In this document: positions 52,279 to 60,704 of the stretch, in pieces
Numbering within the stretch: the stretch's first letter is position 1
How the letters are laid out: each line of letters starts with the position of its first letter
Assembly: GCA_944393005.1 (NCBI GenBank)
Contig: CALXYO010000001.1
Location: 310,001 to 374,000 of the forward strand
DNA length: 64,000 nt
Direction: 5' to 3'
Source: an uncultured Spirochaetales bacterium
GTDB lineage: Bacteria; Spirochaetota; Spirochaetia; Sphaerochaetales; Sphaerochaetaceae
Notes under the pieces: model-generated
The model's database searches: none
The model's input: only the letters and a program-made list of their open reading frames with translations
What the model was told of the DNA's origin: nothing
Position numbers and translations under genes: made by a program

Positions 52279-53440
52279 TGAGCTTTTCTTCCATGTCGAT
52301 CTTGATGCTTTCTTCGCCGCAGTCGAGGTGCTTGACAACCCATCCCTCAGAGGAAAACCTCTTATCATAGGGCACGAAGGACCGCGCAGTGTGGTATCAA
52401 CCTGTTCATACGAAGCGAGAAAATTCGGTGTGCATTCCGCCATGCCCATGACTGTGGCAATGAAGCTGTGTCCCCAGGCTGTGGTGATCCACGGACGAAT
52501 GAAGCGTTACAGCGAGAAATCAAAGGAAGTCATGGCGATAATAAAGGACATAGCACCATCCTTCATACAGGCATCAATTGATGAAGCCTATCTTGACATG
52601 AGCGGAACTGAAAGGCTTTATTCCAGCCCGAAGCAGGCTGCACTGCTGCTGAAAGACAGGGTCAGGAATGAAAGCGGCCTCACCATCTCGGTCGGCGTCG
52701 GATCCTCACGCTTCATCGCAAAGCTTGCATCAGACTACAGGAAGCCCGACGGTCTTACCATCGTTCCTCCCGGTATGGAGTGCCGTTTCGTGGATGCTGT
52801 CGGACTCAGGAAACTCTGGGGAATCGGGAAAGTTACCTACGACAGGCTTGTCAGATACAATATAAGAACAGTAAGCGAGATGAGGGACTTGTCGGAGGAA
52901 AGGCTTCAGGAGCTTTTCGGTCTCAAAGGCGGCAGCTATCTTTACAAAGTCGCAAGGGGCATAGACCCGGGAATATATTCATCGGACAGCAAATCCCACT
53001 CAATCTCAAGCGAAAGGACCTTCTATCCCGATCTCATAAGCCAGGATGCAATAGATGCAGTGCTTATGGAACTGAGTCAGGAAGTGAGTTTCCGTTCCCT
53101 TGATGAGCATTTCGTTGGCCGTACAGTCGGCATAAAAATAAGATACGGAGACTTCACCACGATAAATGTCCAGACAACCCCGCAGGAGGGCATATACAAC
53201 TCTGAAGATATTTTCATCATGGCAAGAAAGCTTTTTCTCTCAAAGTACAAAGGAGGAGGCGTGCGGCTTATCGGCGTGGGTCTCTACCAGATGTACGAGG
53301 GAGATGAGATAGAACAGGGAGAACTTTTCAATGAAGTCTCACAGAAAAAAAGGCAGCTTGAGAGAACAATAATGTCAATGAACAAAAAAGGAGCCCGCAT
53401 CACGAAGGCAAGCTCCCTTATAGACATCAGAAAGCAGTGA
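52271..53440 (+). CDS. dinB: DNA polymerase IV
   Basis: Y-family translesion polymerase. 389 residues: FFHVDLDAFFAAVEVLDNP (first metal Asp), VVSTCSYEARKFGVHSAMP, QASIDEAYLDMSG (catalytic Asp/Glu), helix-hairpin-helix KLWGIGKVTYDRL, and the little-finger domain from about 240. The end lacks a clear beta-clamp motif in canonical form, though QGELF near the C-terminus (EQGELFN) could serve. Start at 52271 with AGGAG, inside the ddl end. Convergent 14-base overlap with uppP. Confidence 0.93.
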   Translation: MADELFFHVDLDAFFAAVEVLDNPSLRGKPLIIGHEGPRSVVSTCSYEARKFGVHSAMPMTVAMKLCPQAVVIHGRMKRYSEKSKEVMAIIKDIAPSFIQASIDEAYLDMSGTERLYSSPKQAALLLKDRVRNESGLTISVGVGSSRFIAKLASDYRKPDGLTIVPPGMECRFVDAVGLRKLWGIGKVTYDRLVRYNIRTVSEMRDLSEERLQELFGLKGGSYLYKVARGIDPGIYSSDSKSHSISSERTFYPDLISQDAIDAVLMELSQEVSFRSLDEHFVGRTVGIKIRYGDFTTINVQTTPQEGIYNSEDIFIMARKLFLSKYKGGGVRLIGVGLYQMYEGDEIEQGELFNEVSQKKRQLERTIMSMNKKGARITKASSLIDIRKQ

Positions 53441-54239
53441 AATAAACCACAACCACGGCTGCGAGGATTATCCTGTACACACCGAATACAGAGAAATCGT
53501 GGTTCCTTACATAGCTCATGAGCCCCTTTATTGCCACAAGAGATACGAGAAATGCCACAAGCGAGCCAAGCGCGAGGTAAGCCCACTCTGCCGCGCTGAA
53601 GGCAAAACCGGACTTCAGAAGTCTCAGCAGGGAAGCTCCGGCCATCACGGGGATTGCCATGAAGAAGCTGAACTTTGCGGCGGCAGGACGGCTTATTCCG
53701 CCGATCAGACCGCCAAGTATAGTGGAACCGGAACGGGATGTTCCCGGAATGAGGGCAAGCATCTGGAAAAGCCCCATGAAGATACTGTCTTTTATTGTAA
53801 GCTCGTCCACACTGTTCACTCTTACATTGACGCCTATCCGCTTTTCAAGGAAAAGATACAGCACACCGTAAACGAAAAGTGCGCCTGCGATTACAGGCCA
53901 GGTGGAGAGTTTCTCGTCGATGATGTCATCCAGCAGCAGCCCCGCGATACCAGCCGGCACCGTCGCGATCAGCACTTTGCCCCACAGCTTCAGTGTCCTC
54001 ACGCTTTCGCTTTTTTCCTTTTTGAAAGGCCACAGCTCATTGAAATAAAGGACAATGACCGCAAGAATTGATCCCAGCTGGACAACGACCATGAAGACAG
54101 AAATGAACTCATCGTTCAGATCCAGCGGCATGATCTGGTCAAAAAGCAGCATATGTCCGGTCGAGGAGACCGGCAGCCACTCGGTGATGCCCTGAATTAT
54201 TCCGAGTATTATTACTTTTATTATTTCAATCAGATTCAT
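53427..54239 (-). CDS. uppP: Undecaprenyl-diphosphatase (BacA/UppP)
   Basis: Recycles the lipid carrier of cell-wall synthesis by removing a phosphate from undecaprenyl diphosphate; confers bacitracin tolerance in other bacteria. 270 residues, about eight spans. Family motifs GIIQGITEWLPVSSTGHM near the N-terminus and PGTSRSGSTILGGLIGGISR are exact. ATG at 54239 is preferred over a TTG at 54248. TAGTAT nine bases before the ATG is a possible -10. Adjacent murE and ddl share its pathway, though on the other strand. Confidence 0.95.
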   Translation of the reverse strand: MNLIEIIKVIILGIIQGITEWLPVSSTGHMLLFDQIMPLDLNDEFISVFMVVVQLGSILAVIVLYFNELWPFKKEKSESVRTLKLWGKVLIATVPAGIAGLLLDDIIDEKLSTWPVIAGALFVYGVLYLFLEKRIGVNVRVNSVDELTIKDSIFMGLFQMLALIPGTSRSGSTILGGLIGGISRPAAAKFSFFMAIPVMAGASLLRLLKSGFAFSAAEWAYLALGSLVAFLVSLVAIKGLMSYVRNHDFSVFGVYRIILAAVVVVYFTAF

Positions 54240-54292
54240 AGCAGGCAAATACTATCATCAAGAGAGAAAATAGACTAGAATCTTCACCCGGT

Positions 54293-54760
54293 ATGTTGTC
54301 GATTGTGCTTGTAGAACCTGAAATACCGCAGAATACGGGGAATGTCGCAAGAACCTGCGCCGTGACATCTACGGACCTCATTCTGGTCCATCCGCTCGGC
54401 TTCAGGATTGATGACAGGAGCCTGAAACGTGCGGGCCTTGATTACTGGAAGGATGTGAGAATAAGTGAATACCCCTCGTTTTCCGCATTCATGCAGGACA
54501 GGAAGGAAAGCGATGAGCTTGTCTTCTTCACATCCCATGGAAAAAGGGATTTCTATTCATTCAGGGCTGATGGAAAGCGTGACACCTATTTCATATTCGG
54601 AAAGGAGTCATGCGGTCTTGGCAGCGATATAATAAACAGGTACAGTGACTCATGCTGGAAAATTCCCATGAGGAAGGATGCAAGGTGCCTCAACCTCTCA
54701 AACTCGGCGGCAGTGGCCGTTTATGAGTACTACAGGCAGCTCGGCTTTCCCTTTTCTTAA
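54293..54760 (+). CDS. trmL: tRNA (cytidine/uridine-34 2'-O)-methyltransferase TrmL
   Basis: SPOUT-family knotted methyltransferase acting on the wobble base of tRNA-Leu. 155 residues: EPEIPQNTGNVARTCAVTS (motif 1), VHPLGFRIDDRSLKRAGLDYW, FIFGKESCGLGSDII (motif 2) and CLNLSNSAAVAVYEYYRQLG (motif 3). TAGAAT ends 11 bases before the ATG and there is no Shine-Dalgarno. yfcE follows by 18 bases, so they probably form an operon. Confidence 0.94.
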   Translation: MLSIVLVEPEIPQNTGNVARTCAVTSTDLILVHPLGFRIDDRSLKRAGLDYWKDVRISEYPSFSAFMQDRKESDELVFFTSHGKRDFYSFRADGKRDTYFIFGKESCGLGSDIINRYSDSCWKIPMRKDARCLNLSNSAAVAVYEYYRQLGFPFS

Positions 54761-54778
54761 ATAAAGCGAGGTTTCAAA

Positions 54779-55333
54779 GTGAAAGAATTTCTTATCGTTT
54801 CAGACATCCACGGAGCGCTTTCAGCTGCACAGAAGGTAGCTGAACTTGCCTCTTCCTACAGACATGTCCTGATGCTCGGTGACGCACTTTACCACGGTCC
54901 GAGAAACGACCTGCCCTCCTCTTACAATCCAAAAGCCGTGATTCCCATCCTCAATGGCCTCAGAGACAAGATCCTGGCAGTAAGGGGCAACTGTGATGCC
55001 GAGGTTGACCAGATGGTTCTCTCTTTCCCGGTCATGAGCACAACCTCCATCATCCAGTGTGATGAGAGGACATTCATAATGTCCCACGGACATATATACA
55101 ATGAGGAAAATCTTCCGCCCATGGCAGAGGGATCCGTCTTTCTCTACGGACATACACATATCCCGGTGATCAGAGAACAGAACGGTATTGTAATATTCAA
55201 CCCGGGTTCCACCAGCATACCGAAAGGAGGCTATCCTGCAAGTTACGGCGAATATGATGACGGCTGCCTGAAAGTGCTTTCACTGGAAGATGACAGCGAG
55301 ATATTCAGCTTTAAGCTGAAGGACCGAAGCTGA
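54779..55333 (+). CDS. YfcE-type metallophosphoesterase
   Basis: 184 residues. Two-metal phosphodiesterase motifs SDIHGALSA, GDALYHGPRND, RGNCDAEVD, MSHGHIYN and YGHTHIP are complete. YfcE-like enzymes hydrolyse small phosphodiesters; the physiological substrate is unknown. GTG start with GAGG upstream. The end overlaps the histidine kinase gene by 23 bases, convergent. Confidence 0.88.
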   Translation: MKEFLIVSDIHGALSAAQKVAELASSYRHVLMLGDALYHGPRNDLPSSYNPKAVIPILNGLRDKILAVRGNCDAEVDQMVLSFPVMSTTSIIQCDERTFIMSHGHIYNEENLPPMAEGSVFLYGHTHIPVIREQNGIVIFNPGSTSIPKGGYPASYGEYDDGCLKVLSLEDDSEIFSFKLKDRS

Positions 55334-56792
55334 GAGTGACAACAACGTAATCGCCTTCCTGCCTGATTGACGCCGAACCTCCGTGCAGGGCAGTGATCTG
55401 GCCTGCAATGGGCAGACCGAGCCCGGAGCCTCCGTCATGCCTTGATTTATCGCCTCTTGCCCAGGGTTCAAAGATATTGATGGAATCAGAATATTCAAGA
55501 AGACCCCTGCTGATGACAGTGACAGTGTTGTCTTCGGCTTTTATCCTTATTTTCTCTTCCCTGTCTCCGTATTCCAGGGCATTCTTCACCACTTCATCCA
55601 GCGCATGGGAGAAAAGAGAGTAATCCACACAGAGTTTCTCATCATCATGAGCTTCAATGAAAAAACGCTCAGGACACTGGAAATGTGCTGTCACACATGA
55701 TATGCACTGTGAAGCGGAAAGCATTTCCCTGTTCAGATCTCCTTCGTAATTCAGCAGGGATACATAGTATTTCACAGAAGACACGCGGTCTGTAAGCGTA
55801 TCGACTTCTTTTTTCAGAGAGGCGATCGTACTGCTGTCAGCTTTATAGACACCGTCCTGTATTGCCTGGATTATCATGTTGATGCTGGTCAGCGGCGTGT
55901 TCAGGTCGTGGGCTATGGAACGGATCCATTCATCCCTGCTCCTCCTGTTCTTCTCCAGCCGGAGAGACAGCTCAACTATCGATTTTCCGATTTCATTCAG
56001 TTCGTATGTCTTCTGCTTCTTTATCCTGACATCAAAATCGCCCTCTGCCATGCGGCGTAATGCACTCAGTATGTCATCAACGGAATTCGCAGTGCGGCGG
56101 GAAAAGACAAAAGAGGCAATGGCCGCTATTATGAGGCTGAGAGGAATGAGCCAGAGTGTGGTCAGAAGGATCGTGTCAAGAACAAAGCTGGTCGGGCCGA
56201 ATGAGTACATATCGAAAATCAGGAGATCAAGACTGATCACAGGTTCTCCGTCCCGGTCTATGAAGACCGTTGCGGCAATGTCGTTCTCATCAACGAAGGA
56301 AGGAACGCGGTAAGTTACGGATGCCCGTCCGCCGTTACCGGTGCCCAGAACCGTAAGCATGTATGAAAAGCTGCCGTCGTCCTGCCTTTCGGCCGAGATG
56401 ACATATACAGGATTGCTCTTCGAGAAACTGTGCCATCCGGTATCGATGATCTCGGTGAAAAACTTATCACTGCCTGCATCAGAACTTTCAGGGAGATTGC
56501 CGTACATATAATGGGAACCATCGGCAAATGTATTGATCAGAAGACCCGATATGCTGTCATCAGATGCGGCGGAAATCGCCTCATACACAGCATCATCCGT
56601 AAGGCTTCCCTCATTCTCAAGTCCCGCGATGAGAGACTGCACATAATCGCGTGCTATGAAGTCTACCCATCCTTTTTCCATTTTCATTATCGATGAGAAC
56701 AAAAAAGCAAGCTCACACAGGACTATAAGCACTGCTATGCCCAGCACTGTGAAGAACACCCTGAAAAAAAGCCTGCCGGTCCTCCGTCTCAC
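55311..56792 (-). CDS. Sensor histidine kinase
   Basis: 493 residues. Span about 10-35, an extracytoplasmic sensor domain (about 40-200), second span 205-230, HAMP domain (TANSVDDILSALRRMAEGDFDVRI), HisKA with the phospho-acceptor His295 in SIAHDLNTPLTS, and HATPase with VVKNALEYGDRE and HDGGSGLGLPIAGQI. Start GTG overlaps the response regulator stop by four bases (GTGA). Signal unknown. Forms a two-component system with the upstream regulator. Confidence 0.93.
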   Translation of the reverse strand: MRRRTGRLFFRVFFTVLGIAVLIVLCELAFLFSSIMKMEKGWVDFIARDYVQSLIAGLENEGSLTDDAVYEAISAASDDSISGLLINTFADGSHYMYGNLPESSDAGSDKFFTEIIDTGWHSFSKSNPVYVISAERQDDGSFSYMLTVLGTGNGGRASVTYRVPSFVDENDIAATVFIDRDGEPVISLDLLIFDMYSFGPTSFVLDTILLTTLWLIPLSLIIAAIASFVFSRRTANSVDDILSALRRMAEGDFDVRIKKQKTYELNEIGKSIVELSLRLEKNRRSRDEWIRSIAHDLNTPLTSINMIIQAIQDGVYKADSSTIASLKKEVDTLTDRVSSVKYYVSLLNYEGDLNREMLSASQCISCVTAHFQCPERFFIEAHDDEKLCVDYSLFSHALDEVVKNALEYGDREEKIRIKAEDNTVTVISRGLLEYSDSINIFEPWARGDKSRHDGGSGLGLPIAGQITALHGGSASIRQEGDYVVVTLSFGPSA

Positions 56793-57499
56793 TTAGCTGC
56801 TCCATCGGATGGAACCGAGAACCTGTAGCCGTAACCTCTTACAGTCTCGATCCAGTTGCCGGGCCTAAGCTTCGCCCTTATGTTCTTGATATGCGTATCA
56901 ACAACCCTTTCGTAACTTTCAAAGGAATAGTCAAAACATTTCTCAAGTATGAGGGCCCTTGAGATCAGACGGCCTTCATTCTGCGCAAGATAGGTGACGA
57001 TCTTCCACTCCGCCGCAGTGAGATTCACCTCGTTGCCGTTTATTGTGAGCCTGTGCTCATCCATATCTATGGAAAGAGTGTTTTCCTTATCCTTGAATGT
57101 AAGCTTGCTGCCGTTATCAGGAGCAGCAGAAGCCCCCTCGACACGTCTGAAAAGCGCATTCACCCTCAGTACAAGCTCTTTGGGGCTGAACGGTTTTGGA
57201 ATATAGTCATCCGCACCGATCTCGAAACCCAATATCCTGTCTGACTCTTCCGTTCTTGCTGTCATGAAGATCACTGGCAGTGCCGGATATTTCTGCTTTA
57301 TTTCCTTTATGAACATGAATCCGTCACCATCGGGAAGCATAACATCCTGTATGATAAGATCGGGCAGTTTTGCCCTCAGCCCTTCCCTCACCGAGGAAAG
57401 ATCAGCGAAACCCTTCGCATCGTATCCGTTGATTGAAAGATACTGGACCACACCATCCCTTATCACATCATGGTCTTCAACAACATATATCAGTTTCAT
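56789..57499 (-). CDS. OmpR/PhoB-type response regulator
   Basis: 236 residues. Receiver domain with acidic pair VVEDHD, phospho-acceptor Asp52 (LIIQDVMLPDG), conserved Thr and Lys (MTARTEE, DYIPKPFSPKEL), then a winged-helix domain (LTAAEWKIVTYLAQNEGRLISRALI, YERVVDTHIKNIRAKLRPG, VRGYGYRF). I prefer the ATG at 57499 over 57505, because the promoter TTGATT, 17 bases, TATATC puts transcription start on its A, giving a leaderless message. Kinase gene overlaps at the end. Confidence 0.94.
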   Translation of the reverse strand: MKLIYVVEDHDVIRDGVVQYLSINGYDAKGFADLSSVREGLRAKLPDLIIQDVMLPDGDGFMFIKEIKQKYPALPVIFMTARTEESDRILGFEIGADDYIPKPFSPKELVLRVNALFRRVEGASAAPDNGSKLTFKDKENTLSIDMDEHRLTINGNEVNLTAAEWKIVTYLAQNEGRLISRALILEKCFDYSFESYERVVDTHIKNIRAKLRPGNWIETVRGYGYRFSVPSDGAAK

Positions 57500-57505
57500 A
57501 CCCAT

Positions 57506-57534
57506 GATATAAATCTGCTGTAAAGAAAAATCAA
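57506..57534 (-). promoter_or_regulatory. Leaderless promoter of the two-component operon
   Basis: Minus strand TTGATT (57534-57529), 17 bases, TATATC (57511-57506), then six bases and the ATG at 57499. No Shine-Dalgarno. Confidence 0.6.
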
Positions 57535-57622
57535 CAGAAACAATTTCTCTTCACCTAAATTACAAATTCACCGGCAGATGGCTGAACTCCACTGCATCTC
57601 TATCCTCGGGACAATAGTTTTA

Positions 57623-57638
57623 ATCCAAAAATTTGGAT
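57623..57638. promoter_or_regulatory. Candidate LacI-family operator, site 1
   Basis: ATCCAAAAATTTGGAT is a near-perfect palindrome about 80 bases upstream of the lacI-type gene, and shares CCAAAAATTTG with site 2. It lies in the 57535-57715 gap, which otherwise holds only the promoter. Confidence 0.5.
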
Positions 57639-57671
57639 AAATATTTTCTTTTACAAGTTGGATTTTCCATG

Positions 57672-57715
57672 TTACGCTTTCTCTGTAAAGGACGGATAAT
57701 TCAAATTTTTGGCTT
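57672..57715 (+). promoter_or_regulatory. Promoter of the amino-sugar operon with operator site 2
   Basis: TTACGC (57672-57677), 17 bases, GATAAT (57695-57700). CAAATTTTTGG (57702-57712), the reverse complement of the core of site 1, covers the predicted start site and the place of the ribosome-binding site, ending 3 bases before the ATG. Binding here would block transcription, which fits autoregulation by the LacI-type repressor. Confidence 0.5.
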
Positions 57716-58732
57716 ATGAAGAAAGTACTGCTCAGCACAATCGCAAAAGAATGCTCGCTAAGTGTCTCAACCGTCTCCAGGGTCATTTCAGGGGACAGTT
57801 CCCGAAGGATCAAGGATGAGACACGTTCTCTCGTGCTCAGAAAAGCTGAAGAGCTCGGATATTTCAGAGAACATATCAGACGACTCAACGCCGCAAGCAG
57901 CATCAGGGCCGCAGTGCTCTTCCTGTCAGATCATGAAAGCCTGATGAGCCCGTTCTTCTCGCAGATCATAGACGGGATAAAGGAAGAGGCCGAAAGAAAT
58001 GAAACAGCAGATGTTGATCTGTCTGTCCTGAGCCTTTATGATTCACACTTCTTCTCCCGTTTTTCCGAAGGTCAGTACGATGTTGCAATCATTCTGGGCC
58101 GTGTGAGGAAAGATGTGCTTGACAGAGTACGGTGCGCAAAAACCCAGCTTATCTACACAGGACTCAACAGCATTGAGGATATGGATGAGGTCATCTGTGA
58201 TGCAAGAGAGGGCATGAAAACTGCAGTTGAGCACCTGCATTCACTCGGACACAGGGAAATCGCATTCATCGGGCCCGTCCGGCAGGAAGATCTCAAGAAT
58301 GAATTCCGTTTTGACGGATACCTGTCAGGTCTTGAACGGTGCGGCCTTTCTTTTGACCCCGGGCTTGTCGAAGATTCATACCTCAGTGCTGAAGACGGTT
58401 ATGAGAAAGCCGGAAAGCTTTTCAGCAGAAAAACACCGGAGGCAGTCATCTGCGCAAATGACAACCTCGCAGTCGGTGTCATGAAATTCCTTCAGGACAA
58501 AGGCTTGTGCATTCCGCAGGATGTATCCGTCACCGGATTTGACAACATTGAGGAGGCTGCATACCTGAAGCCTTCCCTGACAACAATTGACGTACCCAAA
58601 AAGGAACTCGGACGTTTTGCGCTCCGCCTCGCTCTGGAAAGAAGGCAGAGCGGAAGAAAATACAATGTGAAACTGTCACTGCCCTTCACTCTTGTTGAAA
58701 GGGAATCCACAAAGGAGGCCACAGATGCCTAA
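57716..58732 (+). CDS. LacI-family transcriptional regulator
   Basis: 338 residues. Helix-turn-helix STIAKECSLSVSTVSRVISGD at the N-terminus, hinge and periplasmic-binding-like sensor domain with GHREIAFIGPV, AVICANDNLAVGVMKFL and VTGFDNIEEAAYLKPSLTTI. First gene of the amino-sugar operon, with candidate operators in front, so it is probably a repressor released by an amino-sugar phosphate (inference). No Shine-Dalgarno before the ATG. Its stop overlaps the PFK start by 8 bases. Confidence 0.93.
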   Translation: MKKVLLSTIAKECSLSVSTVSRVISGDSSRRIKDETRSLVLRKAEELGYFREHIRRLNAASSIRAAVLFLSDHESLMSPFFSQIIDGIKEEAERNETADVDLSVLSLYDSHFFSRFSEGQYDVAIILGRVRKDVLDRVRCAKTQLIYTGLNSIEDMDEVICDAREGMKTAVEHLHSLGHREIAFIGPVRQEDLKNEFRFDGYLSGLERCGLSFDPGLVEDSYLSAEDGYEKAGKLFSRKTPEAVICANDNLAVGVMKFLQDKGLCIPQDVSVTGFDNIEEAAYLKPSLTTIDVPKKELGRFALRLALERRQSGRKYNVKLSLPFTLVERESTKEATDA

Positions 58733-59873
58733 AGTACTGCTTTTTCATGGCGGCGGACCGACGGCGGTCCTGAATGCCTCGCTTGCAGGAGCAATAAGCA
58801 CATTCCAGGAAAAAGGCTGGCAGGTATATGCAAGCCCGTTCGGAATCGCAAAGCTGCTTGACCATGATCCGGTGCCCGTTCCTCTTCTCGGCAGGAATGA
58901 GACACAAATGCTTGTCCGCAGTCCCGGCAGCGCGATAGGAAGCGGAAGGGATCATCTGGAGGATGAGGATTATGTGCGTCTCGCGCAAAGGCTGATCTCA
59001 CTCGGTTTTTCCGCCGTATCAGGCGCCGGCGGCAACGGGACCATGGATACCGTGCAGAAACTGTCAAAGGCATGCAGCAGATACGGTATCACAGTGACCG
59101 GCATTCCCAAGACAATGGACAACGACCTCAGCATAACAGACCACAGTCCGGGCTTTCTCAGCGCGGCTCTCTACATGGCTGCAAGCGTAAGGGAAGTATT
59201 GTATGACATACACAGTCTGCCCATCCATGTCGTAGTGATTGAGGCTTTCGGCCGCAATGCCGGCTGGATCACCGCATCATCCGCCCTTGCAGGTGATGAT
59301 GTAAAAGGTCCGGATCTGATACTCCCGCCTGAAATCCCGTTTGACGAGGATGCTTTTCTCAGCGGAGTCGAAGAAGCCTACAGCAGAAAAGGCGGAGTAT
59401 GCGTCGTTGCCAGCGAAGGGCTGAAATACAGGGACGGAAAGCCGGTCGTGGAACCCGTATTCAAGACTGACCGCTCAGTATATTTCGGCGATGTATCGGC
59501 AAAGCTTTCCCAGCTTGTCACACAGAAGCTGAATATAAAATCAAGAAGCGAGAAGCCCGGACTGCTCTCACGCGCATCCATTGCATGGCAGAGCAGAAGA
59601 GATGCTGAGGAAGCTTTCCAGTGCGGCAGGATCAGCGCCATTGCTGCCTGCAGCGGAAGGAACGGAGAGATGAGCATCATCATCCGTGAAAGGGAAAAAC
59701 CATATGCCGCACGTGTGGAAATGAAGCCGATAGGCAAAGACATCCTAAGAGAGAGGACACTGCCGGCATCTTACATCAGCAGAGAAGATTTCTGCATGAC
59801 TGATGAATTCTTTAATTACATGAATCCGCTGTTCGACGCTGAGAGGCTGGGCAGTTTCATGACATTTGTTTGA
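58725..59873 (+). CDS. Phosphofructokinase (PfkA superfamily)
   Basis: Phosphorylates a sugar phosphate, probably fructose-6-phosphate, at C1. 382 residues: FHGGGPTAVLNASLAGAI, GAGGNGTMDTVQKL (102-106 GGNGT in place of GGDGT), GIPKTMDNDLSITDHSPGF (Lys129), and VIEAFGRNAGW. The Gly in GGNG with Lys in PKTMDND is the mixed pattern seen in plant-type ATP enzymes, while PPi enzymes have GGDD; donor is unsettled. The Asp-to-Asn change is unusual. Start at 58725 with AAGGAGG, inside the lacI end. Together with aldolase and TIM it makes the operon a private lower glycolysis. Confidence 0.88.
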   Translation: MPKVLLFHGGGPTAVLNASLAGAISTFQEKGWQVYASPFGIAKLLDHDPVPVPLLGRNETQMLVRSPGSAIGSGRDHLEDEDYVRLAQRLISLGFSAVSGAGGNGTMDTVQKLSKACSRYGITVTGIPKTMDNDLSITDHSPGFLSAALYMAASVREVLYDIHSLPIHVVVIEAFGRNAGWITASSALAGDDVKGPDLILPPEIPFDEDAFLSGVEEAYSRKGGVCVVASEGLKYRDGKPVVEPVFKTDRSVYFGDVSAKLSQLVTQKLNIKSRSEKPGLLSRASIAWQSRRDAEEAFQCGRISAIAACSGRNGEMSIIIREREKPYAARVEMKPIGKDILRERTLPASYISREDFCMTDEFFNYMNPLFDAERLGSFMTFV

Positions 59874-59888
59874 AAAAGGAGAATTACC

Positions 59889-60704
59889 GTGGACATAAAG
59901 TACTACTCATATCCGGAAGAAAGACTGAAGGAAGGAAAGATAAGGACAGTATGTCTTTCCTCAAGTGAAGAAGTTTTCAAAGCCATTGCCGATGAAATGG
60001 CTGACCAGATAAAGGAAAACAACGAAAAAGAAGAGAAAAGCGTCTTCATTGTTCCTGTAGGACCTGTAGGCCAGTATCCGTATTTCGTTGATAAAGTGAG
60101 AAAAGAAAACATACCGCTGAAAAACGTCTGGTTCATAAACATGGATGAATACCTGAATGACGATCTGTCCTACATAAGCATGGACGACAGACTCTCATTC
60201 AGAGGATTCATGGAAAGGACAGTATACAGCCAGCTTCCCGAAAGCCTGAATATTCCCGAACACCAGAGAGTATTCCCCCACCCCGCAAGGCCTCAGACTG
60301 TCCATGAGCTTATCGAAGAGCTCGGCAAGGTGGATATCTGTTTCGGTGGAATCGGAATAAACGGACATCTGGCCTTCAATGAAGCGGAGGAAGTCAGTGC
60401 CGCAGAGTTTGCAGGCAGGGAAACCCGCATCATAGAAATAAGCAGGGAGACACGTGTCGCCAACGCCATCGGGGATCTTAACGGAGCGATAGACGCAATG
60501 CCGCGTTATGCTGTGACAGTCGGCATGAGGGAAATACTTTCCGCGCGCAAGATAAGGCTCGGCGTATTCCGTCCGTGGCACAGAGCCGTCGTTCGGCAGG
60601 CCATCTTCGATGATCCCTCCGGACACTTCCCCGTCACTCTTGTGCAGAATCATCCGGACAGTCTCATCTACGTCAATGACATCGCGGCAAAGGCGGCATT
60701 CTGA
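59889..60704 (+). CDS. NagB-like glucosamine-6-phosphate deaminase, divergent
   Basis: 271 residues of the NagB/6-phosphogluconolactonase fold: NMDEYL (85-89, general base Asp), GIGINGHLAFNE (154-165) and VTVGMREILSARKI are well kept. The phosphate loop, TGSTP in classical NagB, is here PVGPVGQ (55-61), and the usual lysine near 208 is replaced in HRAVVRQA (231-238). The substrate may therefore not be plain glucosamine-6-phosphate; a related amino-sugar phosphate is possible. GTG start with AAAGGAG. The stop overlaps nagA by TGATG. Confidence 0.8.
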   Translation: MDIKYYSYPEERLKEGKIRTVCLSSSEEVFKAIADEMADQIKENNEKEEKSVFIVPVGPVGQYPYFVDKVRKENIPLKNVWFINMDEYLNDDLSYISMDDRLSFRGFMERTVYSQLPESLNIPEHQRVFPHPARPQTVHELIEELGKVDICFGGIGINGHLAFNEAEEVSAAEFAGRETRIIEISRETRVANAIGDLNGAIDAMPRYAVTVGMREILSARKIRLGVFRPWHRAVVRQAIFDDPSGHFPVTLVQNHPDSLIYVNDIAAKAAF

